Assembly: GCA_002439165.1 (NCBI GenBank) | Contig: DJTE01000014.1 | Span: forward strand, 1 to 64,000 | From: Chryseobacterium indologenes | Lineage (GTDB): Bacteria; Bacteroidota; Bacteroidia; Flavobacteriales; Weeksellaceae | Length of the DNA stretch: 64,000 nt | Direction of reading: 5' to 3' | Position numbers and translations under genes: made by a program | Shown: positions 28,129 to 38,400 of the stretch, in pieces | Numbering within the stretch: position 1 is the stretch's first letter | How the letters are laid out: each line of letters starts with the position of its first letter | The notes under the pieces: generated by a model | Told to the model about the DNA's origin: nothing | Database searches by the model: none | What the model saw: only the letters and a program-made list of their open reading frames with translations

Positions 28129-28942
28129 CATATATAACGTCAGGTTTTGTCGCCGGCTCCTTATATTTTTGCCGTAAGATAAATGAATGATCCATTTATT
28201 ACAGGCAGATTTCCTGAAAAACTGAATTTCCACCCGTGATCTTTTTTACTAAAAAAAATCCTTTCCGAAAATAAAATATAATGCGTCAAGTTTTGACGTT
28301 GCCCCCTGATACTTTTGTTTCAGAATCAATTGAGGAATAAAATTCATAAAATAATAAATGATGTAGTGAATTTTAATAAAATTATGCATAATAACTAAAA
28401 AATATTAGGTTTTTACAGAATTATAACTGAATAAAAATTTAATGTACCCAAACCAGATATTAATAAGAATATGAAAAAGACTAAAACCAAAATCAAAATC
28501 ATTCTGAGGCGTAATCAGCTTCACAGATAGACATCCTGACATTTTTATTCTCCGTTTAAAAATACCGGTCACAGAAAGCTGTAAGGAAATTTGAGCAGAA
28601 GGCGTATTAAATCAAAGGAACGATGTTCCTGTTGAAATAACGGAGAATAACGGACAATACGGTTCCAAAAACCTTTTTATGTTTATTCACCAAAGAATTT
28701 TTTCAGACTCAAAGGGCAGTGATCTCTGAAGAAAACAGGACAAACATGAAACTGAAAACACAGATTCATAGAGTATCATACAAATTTCTCCCATTTTTTT
28801 ATAACTCTTTTCAGAACAGAGCAGAAAGCAGAAATCTCCGTACGGAATATTCTTATCTGTTTGTTTTCAGATTTCCCGCATAGCCGGGAAGAGAAATGTC
28901 ATGAGATGTAATTGGTTTTTCTGTGATTATTCAAAAAACTTA
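28129..28942. other. Intergenic region upstream of the giant operon
   Basis: An AT-rich leader of about 800 bp before the 23-kb operon. It contains a small inverted repeat CGTCAA-GTT-TTGACG at 28284-28298 and a direct repeat of CGGAGAATAACGGA type near 28640-28660. I see no complete -33/-7 promoter by eye and no gene. The length suggests the operon is regulated. Confidence 0.4.
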
Positions 28943-28948
28943 ATGCGT

Positions 28949-29062
28949 ATGAACAATGAAATTTATAGGGATAATCCCATAATGAGTTTTGAATCATCCT
29001 TTCCGGATAAACGGAAGGAAGTAGATTCTTATCAAGTTTACAATAACAAAAATATTACATAA
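28949..29062 (+). CDS. Tiny ORF coupled to the subtilase gene
   Basis: A 37-codon frame (39 if read from the in-frame ATG at 28943), starting MNNEIYRDNPIMSFESSF. Its stop TAA shares one base with the subtilase ATG (TAATG), which is typical of translational coupling. The product is hydrophilic with no signal peptide. It may be a coupling leader or a small partner of the protease; no family is recognisable. It may be non-functional. Confidence 0.4.
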   Translation: MNNEIYRDNPIMSFESSFPDKRKEVDSYQVYNNKNIT

Positions 29063-31905
29063 TGAGAGACTGGCACAAAAAATTAATAAATGTCCCTGCA
29101 TCTGCTACCGGAAGTGGAGTTACCCTGGGTATTGTGGATGTAGGTTTACTGGAGTTTGTCAGAAATGGTAATAGTACAGCACCGAATTTAGAACCTGCTC
29201 AGTATAAAGTTGCCCACCCGAGTTTTGAAAATAATTCAGGATCTACCCAGACCAGAGTCTTTTTCAGAAAAATAGAAAACGGAAAAAGTACCGAAAATAT
29301 TACTATTGAAAATGTAGATCATAACGTCAGAACCCATATTACCGGGGTTTCCGGAATTATGGCCGGAAAGAAAAAAGATGAAATAGCAGGTATAGCACCG
29401 GATGCCACATTGATTAATGCCCAGGAGGTTATTGAGGCGTTTACCCTTGCCAATATACATCCTGTTGCAAAGAAAAACGGGACATCCACATTTTACGAAA
29501 AAACAGTACGGAAAGGCCTGGTGGCTGATGATGAGGTTCCCGGAGGAACCCTTACTCCAAACAGTGAGTATTCAAAACTGGGTGCGGATGTGATCAACTT
29601 CAGTATTTCCTGGACGGTTTCAACGACTTCAAATGGACAGGTCGGTAACCCGAATAAAGAAGAATGTAAGTTTTTACTTAATGAGCTGTTCGCCTATGGA
29701 CGTAAAGGAAAAGGAACTTTGATTTTTGCTTCCGCAGGCAACGGTGTAAACACGAACGGAGTAATGGTAGGGGAGAAACTGGATGATACGAACAGTTTTT
29801 TACGGGCCAGCAACAAGGCGGTAATGGTTGCAGCGTCTACAATTGATACATCACTGTTTTATGTCAATCCTGCCCAATATGATAATAACTTTAATCAAAT
29901 TGTAGAAACAAAAGCCCAATATTCAAACTATGGAGAAAATGTAGACATCTGCGCACCCAGTACACCAATAGGTATTCCTGATGCAGGATCTCTTGGAATC
30001 AATACGGCAACCAGGATGTATTGCGGGGAACTGGGATTTGATGATCAGTACATAGATATCGTAGTGGAAAGCAAAATAGGCCAGGCAGAACTTAAACTGC
30101 AAAACACAAAAGGTATATTTCCCGGACAGTCCATAGATATAGGAAAAAAGGAAAGTTTCTGTAACGAAATCAGATACATTACAGAAGTTGACAGGACAAC
30201 TAATAAAATCAAATTGGATAAAGACCTGTTTTTCACCAGAAACATCAGTATTACCTCTGTAAGACTGCTGCTGTTTCAGAAAAAAGGAAAAAGAAATCCG
30301 GATCCGGCTTTAAATAATAAACTGACTCTTTTAGACGGTTCTAACGGTATAGGGAAAGGACAGCAGATCTATATCTATACTTCTGACAGAAATACCGGTA
30401 TATATGCGAATGTGGTAAACAGAAACAAAATACATATAGAAGTTGATACCAACCTGTCAGTTTTCCCACTGAATGAAACCCTCAATATTATTCCGGGACA
30501 GATGAAAATGAAGGTTGAATCCAAAGGAAAAGGAAGGTATATTGTAACAGAAGGGGATCATGAAGGCTTTTTCAGCAGTCAGCTTATCCGGATAAAAGAC
30601 AAAGATGTTATTTGTGATCTGACGTCAATTGACCCAATCAGTAAAGAAGCTCAGATTACATTATATAGACCGGAGCCTGGCGTAGTATATACTGTGGAAT
30701 CTTTAACGTATGGTCATTATAAAACCAAGTTTGGCGGTACTTCTGCTGCCTCACCTGTCGTAAGTGGTGTAGCTGCTCTGGTGATATCAGCGAAACCGGA
30801 ATTGAATGCCGCAGAAGTAAAACATATTCTGAAACAGACAGCTACTAAAATTGGCGGATCCGGATACAGTTTGGTAAATAACCTCTCTAAAATCAACCAC
30901 GGCTATGAAGCCCATGAATACTTTGGTACAGGAAGAGTAAATGCCGGAGCAGCCATAGCAATGGCACAGAACTGGGCCAACGAAGCTAAACCGGTTATGC
31001 GGCTCTGGCATACTGCAGATGGAACACCGGCTGGTACAGTTCCGGACAGTCCTGATATCTGGATCGCTCCGATCAGCAGTGCAGATACTTTGACACCTGA
31101 CGCCCAGAACAAATACAACACGTTGAATACGACTAAAAATCAGAAAATATATGTAAGAGTAAGAAATGAAGGAAACAGAACCAGCTTTAGAAATACAGAT
31201 CTCCGGGTGCTGGTAGCTTTCACCAGTGAAACCAGTCCAAAATTTAAATTTCCCGACTGCTGGCATCACGATACAACCAGCCAGACCATGAAGACAGTGC
31301 TTTTAAACGTTCAGGAATTGCCTCCTATTGAAGCCGGAACAAGTAAAGTGGTTACTATTGAGTGGAAAAAGCTTTCTGATATGTGGAAAGATCACAACCC
31401 AAAAGGTGAACTCCGTATGTTTATCCTTGCCCATGTCGCTCCTTTTGATGGCCCTGATGTGGATCCGAATGACATTAGAAATAATAAGAATCTGACCTGC
31501 AGGGAAATCATTCCTACCCAAAGTACCAACAAGGCAATTGGAGCTAACGGCAAAGTCGATATTTTAAACGATCATAATCAATACGAACTAAAAGTGGAAA
31601 GCCAGACCACCAATAAAAAGTTCAGCTTTGAAAACTATAATATCGCTTCAGCTGACCTTGACACTATGGAGTTCAAATTTTCACTGGTCAACAGAACAAC
31701 CAATAATGTTGAACAGGATGTGGTCTTCAAAAAGATCAATGGAAACTGGGCGATGAATACTGTTCCCTCCAACGGATGGCTGCAGGCGGATATGAATATT
31801 TCAGATTCCACGCTGTACACCAATTACAAGAATGCTCTTCTGAATTATGAATTCAATTTCAATAATAATGATAAAGAGATCAGATTTAACGTGACCAACG
31901 CTTAA
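29062..31905 (+). CDS. Subtilisin-like (S8) protease with large insertion, no signal peptide
   Basis: A 947-aa protein with the S8 triad: Asp26 in IVDVG, His92 in HITGVSG and Ser561 in GGTSAASP. SAGNG carries the oxyanion Asn. After DICAPS (~295) about 220 residues are inserted before the Ser motif. The insertion holds what look like three related beta-rich units (FPGQSIDIG, GKGQQIYIY and FFSSQLIRI at equivalent places). Residues ~640-947 look like beta-sandwich domains (CARDB-like YVRVRNEGNR). The N-terminus goes straight into the catalytic domain, with no signal peptide, no propeptide and no type IX secretion C-terminal domain. First large gene of the giant operon; the next gene starts 13 bases on. 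Confidence 0.85.
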   Translation: MRDWHKKLINVPASATGSGVTLGIVDVGLLEFVRNGNSTAPNLEPAQYKVAHPSFENNSGSTQTRVFFRKIENGKSTENITIENVDHNVRTHITGVSGIMAGKKKDEIAGIAPDATLINAQEVIEAFTLANIHPVAKKNGTSTFYEKTVRKGLVADDEVPGGTLTPNSEYSKLGADVINFSISWTVSTTSNGQVGNPNKEECKFLLNELFAYGRKGKGTLIFASAGNGVNTNGVMVGEKLDDTNSFLRASNKAVMVAASTIDTSLFYVNPAQYDNNFNQIVETKAQYSNYGENVDICAPSTPIGIPDAGSLGINTATRMYCGELGFDDQYIDIVVESKIGQAELKLQNTKGIFPGQSIDIGKKESFCNEIRYITEVDRTTNKIKLDKDLFFTRNISITSVRLLLFQKKGKRNPDPALNNKLTLLDGSNGIGKGQQIYIYTSDRNTGIYANVVNRNKIHIEVDTNLSVFPLNETLNIIPGQMKMKVESKGKGRYIVTEGDHEGFFSSQLIRIKDKDVICDLTSIDPISKEAQITLYRPEPGVVYTVESLTYGHYKTKFGGTSAASPVVSGVAALVISAKPELNAAEVKHILKQTATKIGGSGYSLVNNLSKINHGYEAHEYFGTGRVNAGAAIAMAQNWANEAKPVMRLWHTADGTPAGTVPDSPDIWIAPISSADTLTPDAQNKYNTLNTTKNQKIYVRVRNEGNRTSFRNTDLRVLVAFTSETSPKFKFPDCWHHDTTSQTMKTVLLNVQELPPIEAGTSKVVTIEWKKLSDMWKDHNPKGELRMFILAHVAPFDGPDVDPNDIRNNKNLTCREIIPTQSTNKAIGANGKVDILNDHNQYELKVESQTTNKKFSFENYNIASADLDTMEFKFSLVNRTTNNVEQDVVFKKINGNWAMNTVPSNGWLQADMNISDSTLYTNYKNALLNYEFNFNNNDKEIRFNVTNA

Positions 31906-31918
31906 AACAAAAATTAAT

Positions 31919-34900
31919 ATGTCAAATTTTTTCGATTATAGTTTTCCTGTCGTACAGGAAACACAGTCAGATCCGGGCGGAGGTCCGGGATCAGGGATTG
32001 AAGGGCTGAATGTCCCCCCAAGAAAACCGGAATCGTACTTCTTTATGGATCCTTCCGCCGCTCAGGTGCCTTCGGATAAGGCTTTTGGACCTGTCAGCAG
32101 CGATGAATTCCAGATTACAACAGGCTTTAACAGTGGCGGAACAGAGGTGAAGGCCTATGCGGTAACCTCCGGAACTTTATTCTTTGCCCAGCATGGAAAT
32201 GAAATCAATAAAGTCAACATCTTTTTAAAACCCAACAAAGATATCGGGCTGGGGGTAAAAGTGAAATACTTTGTGTACAGGGGGATAAAAACAGAAAATA
32301 TCTTCAAAAATGTAGGCGGTGAAAAATTTCTGATAGAGAAACTCAATGTCAATACACTGGATTTTTTAAAACCTGTGTGGGACGATTATACCGAGTTCAA
32401 TGAAACAGATCAGGATTTTAAAGCAAAAAAGATCGGCTATCTGGACGAGAATACACCTGTTGATCAGATCCTGCAGATGTTCTTTACAAAAGATACACAT
32501 TCCCTGCTTCATGTAACAGGAGGAATGCATATCGGTAATTTTGAAGGAAATTTCGGCTTTGAAATTGTTCTTGATGACGGTGACTTTACAGAAGGAAAAG
32601 CTGTTTCAGGATTGCAGTTCAACGAAAAATTCGCCAACGCGAAAGAATGTATCCTGAATACAGGAACTGCCGGAGCTGCGTATGTGTTCGGAAGCAATAC
32701 CAACGGAATCGGAGAAAAGATATTCCGTGAAAACATCTACCATTTTGTAGATCCCGCGGCCTACTATGGAGCCCATATTACCGCTGTCGGAGCCAATAAC
32801 AATAATGGCGGAAAGGTCAAAGTAAAGAATGGAAGCTCAGAAGATACCTGGAAAAAAGCGGCTGATATTTTTACCCATGTCGTGAGTAAGTTCAAAAACA
32901 AAAACAAGGTATATCTTTATATAAAAAGTACAAAAGGACGGTCATATAATTTTTATGACCAGGTGGCTAAACCTGTTCTGGTTTCTTACAGTGTGAACAG
33001 CGTAACTACACAGCTTGAGCAGTTCCATGCTGACGGATGGCCTATACAGATCTTTAACAATGAAGCAGACTCTGTCAGGATTACTTTAAAGTTAACCAAA
33101 ATCCGCAATAATCAGGTATATTATCATACCGGAATGAATGGCGGAACATTCTGCAAAGATGAAGAACTGGTATATGAAATTGAAGGAGGAGGACATATTC
33201 CACGCTATATGACAGCAGATATTCCTGCCAACCGTGCCTCCTCACTGATATTTTTATCATGTTCCCTGAATGATGATAAGAACAGCTTTTTTGGCCCTCT
33301 GGATATTGATACCATTTTTGAAGAAGAGGATTTTACAGGAACCGAGAGCAGAATGAGCTGGGGAGTCAGTACAAGACCTGTTCTGGCAGGGCGGGGAAAA
33401 GAAGCCGTTCTTTATAATACCAAGATCGTATTTGATAAGAAAAACCCGGATGTCAGTAAAAGGCTTAAAACGTTTTTTTTAACTCCGGTTACTTCTACCG
33501 TTGAGAATGATGAATATGCTGAATTCCAGAATCCCGGTTTCCTGAGTGCCGGTTATACCTCCAAGAAGATCAGCAGTTCCCGGGAGTTCTGCAGGGAAGT
33601 CTTAGGAAAAGCCAATGCTTCCGTTTTCAGAGGAAAGATTGCGGGTAATATTTATTCGCTGGCATTCAGAGCGGATGAATCTGTGAATGTTTTCCCCAAT
33701 ATGATACTTGGGCTTACACAGGCGGACATTGATGCTTTACTGGCGAGAATTCCGGCTGATGAGAAAAATAAGGCTTTAAACTATTATATAGATTTTCAGG
33801 AAAATAAAGCCACGGATGCCGAAGCGATGTATTTTGCCAAATATGCAGTACAGGTAAGCTACGAGATCGGGGACGGAATAAGAAAATCTACGCAGACCCC
33901 TTCGGGACAGGCTGAAATTTATATGTACAGCACAGACGAACAGTTCTTTTTTACCAAAAGCTATTCAGACCATTTTGCCTATTACGAAGAATTGGCAGAG
34001 ACTACCGTAGATTTCAGGCCGGCAGATAACTGGATGCAGTTTTATAAATATCCGCTTGCGGCTCCTCCGGGATCTCCTCCCGGAACACCTCCTGCACGCA
34101 ATAATAATCCGGATTTGTTCTATGGTTTCGACTGGCTCAGAAAAGGAGACAGTGAAAGAAAATCTCCTTACAGGATCTATGATATGGCGTATCAGAATGC
34201 TTATAAAAGTATAGGAAGAAATATATCAACCGACCCTAATAGTTCCAATGTAACACTCGACAAAAAAGAATATGTGAGAGCGAAAGGATTATACAGGTCG
34301 ATTCCTATGAGCTGGAAATTACCCAATGGTAATCTGTTTACCGGTACGGATGATTCCGTATACACCAATACAGAACCTGATGATTTGTATGATAGAGACT
34401 ACTCACCGGCCTGGATCAGTATTCCAAACATAGAAAACTATAAGATCAGCACTCTGAAACTGAAGATGAAGATCAGAAGCCAGAAAAAAGCAACGGATTT
34501 AAGGCTCTATTTCAATGCGGGGAAATTTAAAATCAAAAAGATTGGAAGCGCCACAGGTGCTGCATTAACCGTAAAAACAGATGAAAACTTTGCCCAGTCA
34601 CAATTGAGTTATGTAAGCTTTGCCGGCAGCGATATACCGGCAGTAACCAATGGTAAAAAGGTAAACTGGATCGATTTCGAGTTTGAAGTTATTGCCCCAT
34701 ACGAAAAACTTGAAATCTTTAAGGTAATGGCCGGGAAATTACTGGCCGGCAAAATGTACCTTTTCCCTAATTCTGCGGAAAATATCCGGGAGAAAAAGCT
34801 TCTGGTGGTAAAGATCAGACACAAAAGCGGGGATGCCGGAATTGGTAAAGTGACGGATGATGAACTGGAGCTTCTGAGAATATTCAGCAGTACCAATAAC

Positions 34901-35404
34901 ATCAAATTAACCATAGATACGACGTCCGTGCCGGAAAAAGACCTCATTGGTGACTCTACCTTCCAGAATTATTTCGATTCCCCGGACGTAATCAATGACG
35001 AAAAACAGGTAAGCGGAATGAGGCTGGCCAAATATCTGAAAGGGCTTGTTCAAGGGTATGATGACCATGTAAAAGTCTTTTTCATCAATGCCAGAAATGA
35101 AGAATCAGGAGTAGGAGGAGCTACCTCTCAGGAAATCAAGACCATCTTAATGTTTAATTCGGCCCACGAAACGAGCGGACCTCACGTATGGGATCTGGCA
35201 CATGAATACTTTCACAGTCTGGGCATTGCCCATGCTTTTACAGACCGGGATATTCAGGAATCAGCCTATCTGACATTTGCTAAAGGATCCACCAACAATG
35301 TCATGGATTATGACAATGACGATCCCACTGCACTGTCGTTCATTCAGGGAACCTTCTTCTGGCAGTGGGGAATTGCAAGAAAGAATGCATCCAGGAACTC
35401 TTAG
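31919..35404 (+). CDS. Large metzincin-type metalloprotease
   Basis: A 1161-aa protein whose C-terminus has the zinc-binding motif HEYFHSLGIAH (HExxHxxGxxH, residues ~1094-1104), followed by a Met-turn NVMDYD about 30 residues later. Both are hallmarks of metzincins. The preceding ~1050 residues are mostly beta-rich and unrecognised, with a Gly/Pro-rich stretch near 30 and PPGSPPGTPP near 720. No signal peptide is present. It lies between the subtilase and the first giant protein on one strand. Role unknown; a processing or effector protease of the same assembly is a reasonable inference. Confidence 0.8.
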   Translation: MSNFFDYSFPVVQETQSDPGGGPGSGIEGLNVPPRKPESYFFMDPSAAQVPSDKAFGPVSSDEFQITTGFNSGGTEVKAYAVTSGTLFFAQHGNEINKVNIFLKPNKDIGLGVKVKYFVYRGIKTENIFKNVGGEKFLIEKLNVNTLDFLKPVWDDYTEFNETDQDFKAKKIGYLDENTPVDQILQMFFTKDTHSLLHVTGGMHIGNFEGNFGFEIVLDDGDFTEGKAVSGLQFNEKFANAKECILNTGTAGAAYVFGSNTNGIGEKIFRENIYHFVDPAAYYGAHITAVGANNNNGGKVKVKNGSSEDTWKKAADIFTHVVSKFKNKNKVYLYIKSTKGRSYNFYDQVAKPVLVSYSVNSVTTQLEQFHADGWPIQIFNNEADSVRITLKLTKIRNNQVYYHTGMNGGTFCKDEELVYEIEGGGHIPRYMTADIPANRASSLIFLSCSLNDDKNSFFGPLDIDTIFEEEDFTGTESRMSWGVSTRPVLAGRGKEAVLYNTKIVFDKKNPDVSKRLKTFFLTPVTSTVENDEYAEFQNPGFLSAGYTSKKISSSREFCREVLGKANASVFRGKIAGNIYSLAFRADESVNVFPNMILGLTQADIDALLARIPADEKNKALNYYIDFQENKATDAEAMYFAKYAVQVSYEIGDGIRKSTQTPSGQAEIYMYSTDEQFFFTKSYSDHFAYYEELAETTVDFRPADNWMQFYKYPLAAPPGSPPGTPPARNNNPDLFYGFDWLRKGDSERKSPYRIYDMAYQNAYKSIGRNISTDPNSSNVTLDKKEYVRAKGLYRSIPMSWKLPNGNLFTGTDDSVYTNTEPDDLYDRDYSPAWISIPNIENYKISTLKLKMKIRSQKKATDLRLYFNAGKFKIKKIGSATGAALTVKTDENFAQSQLSYVSFAGSDIPAVTNGKKVNWIDFEFEVIAPYEKLEIFKVMAGKLLAGKMYLFPNSAENIREKKLLVVKIRHKSGDAGIGKVTDDELELLRIFSSTNNIKLTIDTTSVPEKDLIGDSTFQNYFDSPDVINDEKQVSGMRLAKYLKGLVQGYDDHVKVFFINARNEESGVGGATSQEIKTILMFNSAHETSGPHVWDLAHEYFHSLGIAHAFTDRDIQESAYLTFAKGSTNNVMDYDNDDPTALSFIQGTFFWQWGIARKNASRNS

Positions 35405-35496
35405 TATGAATAATACGGTTTTCCGGCTTCTTACGTTACGGATGCCCTTAACTCCGGGATGTAAGAAGAAAATAAATTTAAAAAATATAAACGAAT

Positions 35497-38400
35497 ATGC
35501 CTAATAATACACCAGCACCATTACATTATTATCCGAGGCTTTCTAATCTGATTACTTTAGACAGCCTCCCGTCTTCGCTGGATTTCGTGAAGACCCTGGC
35601 CCAAAGCATATTTTCCAGGATATATTACAAAAATTATCAGGGAAGTATCAGCCCTTTGGGTGAAAGTGCGTTTTACAGCTTAAGCATTGTTTCAAAAACC
35701 AGATTGGAGTTCGATCTGATCTATGGATTGAAGTTTGTGCTTAACAGAGACCATGAGGATAATACCATTTCCTCATTTCCGGTAACAGTCCGCTACAACT
35801 GGCCTGTTATTGCCTATCTGTCGAGATTTGATCTGGACAGCTTTTCATTCGAGCCTCAGGAGATCTTCAATATTGCACTGGTTTGTCTGAATGTTTCAGA
35901 AGAAACAGTTGTGAATGAAGCCATCAATGTATTTGTGAACGGAACAGGTGATCCGGTTCATCAGTTCGTAGATGATTTCAATGCAGAGCTCGGAACAGCA
36001 TTGTCTACCCCAATTCCTTATCCGGTAACGGGTAACAGAATCAGGGAGTTGATTACCTCTATCAACAAAGCGTATGGAGACGGAGCTGCACTTGCTGCAT
36101 TCTCCCTGTATATTCTGGACAAAGCAGACCTGTCTAAAACAAAAGAAAATATTAAGAAATTCTTTAAAAGAATTCTGCCTGAAGACATTAATGAATACAT
36201 TAAGAATATTATCAGACCGCAGGCCCTGGTAACCCTGGAAACCTCAGCTTCCGTTGAATTTCCAAGAAATATCCTGCTGCCGTGGAAAGAAGAAACGGTA
36301 AACGGAGAAGTCGTTCTGATGCCCGACCCGGATGACAATAAAAAGACCAGTTTCGATTTTGCAAAAGCGGTTTTCTATGCAGATACCGATGCGGGAATTG
36401 GGTATAACCTTGATCTTGCAGGTACACTGGATCCCAAATATTCAGAAATTGCAAAAACAGGCTTACTCATCCAGATCGAGCGGCTTAAACTGGATCTCAG
36501 CAAAAAGAAAAATATTCCCGAAGCCGATGCTATGGGATATCCGCCGGACTTTGTGGGGGTATATGCCGATGCACTGTCTGTAACACTGCCGCCGAAATGG
36601 TTCAGTAAAGAGAGTACATACCAGTCTACACTGCGTTTGGGAGGATATAATCTTCTCGTAGGAACAGGTGGGGTTACCGGAACTTTTGCACTGGAAGCAG
36701 TACCTGTTTCCAGCGGAGCCGGGCAGGTTACCTCATTCTTTAATAACAATTTCTCATTTACTTATCCTATTACAGGCTATAAGATCCTGAATGACGAAAT
36801 GATCCAGGAAGTTCCGATCGGAAATTATGACGAACTACTGGCTTATGTGAATGCACTTCCCGATAAAAACCAGTACCGTTTTAAATTCCCGCTGCAGGTA
36901 AATGAAAACGGAGGAGCCGCCAAAACCATTGAAAGCCAGGATAAATTCCGGGAATACATCAATTCCTTCTATTCTGGAAATAATGATTATATGTGGCTGA
37001 ATCTGGGGAAAGATGCCGATAAATCCTGGAAAATAGGGTTTAAAAAATTTGATATCAGCTTTTTCCACGGAAAAGTAACCTCATCACATCTGCATGCCCA
37101 GCTGGAGCTTCCTAAATTTACAAGACAGGATAATCCGAACGGGCTGGCAAGGATTGATGTTTACGGAGAATGGGAAAGCAAAGAAAACTTTAAACTTTCC
37201 GCAGCATTTCTTCCGTCAGGATGGAAAATGAACCTGTTTAACTTCCTGGATTTCCATCTTCAGAATATAGAAGTAGGAAAGAAAAATGACAATTTCTTCA
37301 TTGGTGCCGATACCAAAATTACCTTCCCGCCAGGATCTTTCGGAGCAAAAATGCTGAAAGACGGAATTGATCTTCCCGCAATGCGTTTTTACGGTAACGG
37401 TAAATTTGAACTGGCCGGAGGAAATACCGTGATCCCGGTTAACCTTAGCCTGGATATCGGACCGATCACGATGAGTGTAACGGCCGTTCACTTCGGAACC
37501 ATTCAGCGAATGAAGAACGGGGTAATGAGAAGTTATAACTATATCGGGTTCGATGGAGGAATCAATGTGAATCCGCTTGGTCTTGATGTAAGAGGAAACG
37601 GAGTGAAGTTCTATTATACCAATGACAATGATGAGCATGGTGGTAGCGGAGACAGCTATTTCCATATCTCCACTTTAGAGATCGACCTTGTGATTCCGGG
37701 ATCAGCAAGCGCTTCAGCAGCAATGGCTATTATCAAAGGAGCACTTACCATTCCGGAACCGGGAGTTTCCACAGAGTACAGAGGAAAAATCTCAGTACAG
37801 CTTCCTAAAATGAATATGTACGGTTCAGCAGAAATGGCTTTTGATCCTAAATATCCCGGCTTTTATATTGATGCCAGCGTAGAGCTTCCGGTGGCTATTC
37901 CGTTGGGCTCCTTTGGAATCTTCGGATTCAGGGGACTTCTCGGGTACCGCTATATTGCCCATAAAAAAGCGATCGGAATGACCGATGACGATTCCTGGTA
38001 CGACTTTTACGTACACCCGGAAAGAGGGATCCATATGGACAAATTTATCGGCCCGCAATATACCAAAGAATTCAGTGCCCCGTTCTCGGTAGGTGTCGGA
38101 GCTTCACTGGCAACTCTGGACGGGCGTCTGGCCTCACTCAGGGCGATGGTGCTTCTGTCGCTGCCAAGTATGTTTGCCATTGATGCAGGGCTTACCATTA
38201 TCAGCGAGCGTCTGGGGCTTACGGAAGATGATCCGCGTGTTCCGCCTTTCTATGCATTTGTCATTGTAGGGAACAACTCTCTGGAGATAGGAGCAGGAGG
38301 AAACTTCCAGCTCAACAAAAAAGACGGATCTTTTATAGACATCAAAGCCGAGGTACAGATGGGATTCTTTTTCAAGAACCAGAAACCGTGGTATGTGAAC

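Noticed and set aside
29062..31905. Type IX secretion cargo
   Set aside because: No signal peptide and no C-terminal sorting domain in the subtilase.
35406..35504. 32-codon frame between the metzincin and the first giant gene
   Set aside because: It starts just after a stop and overlaps the next start by 8 bases, but has no recognisable feature and may be chance. The stronger case is the tiny ORF at 28949.
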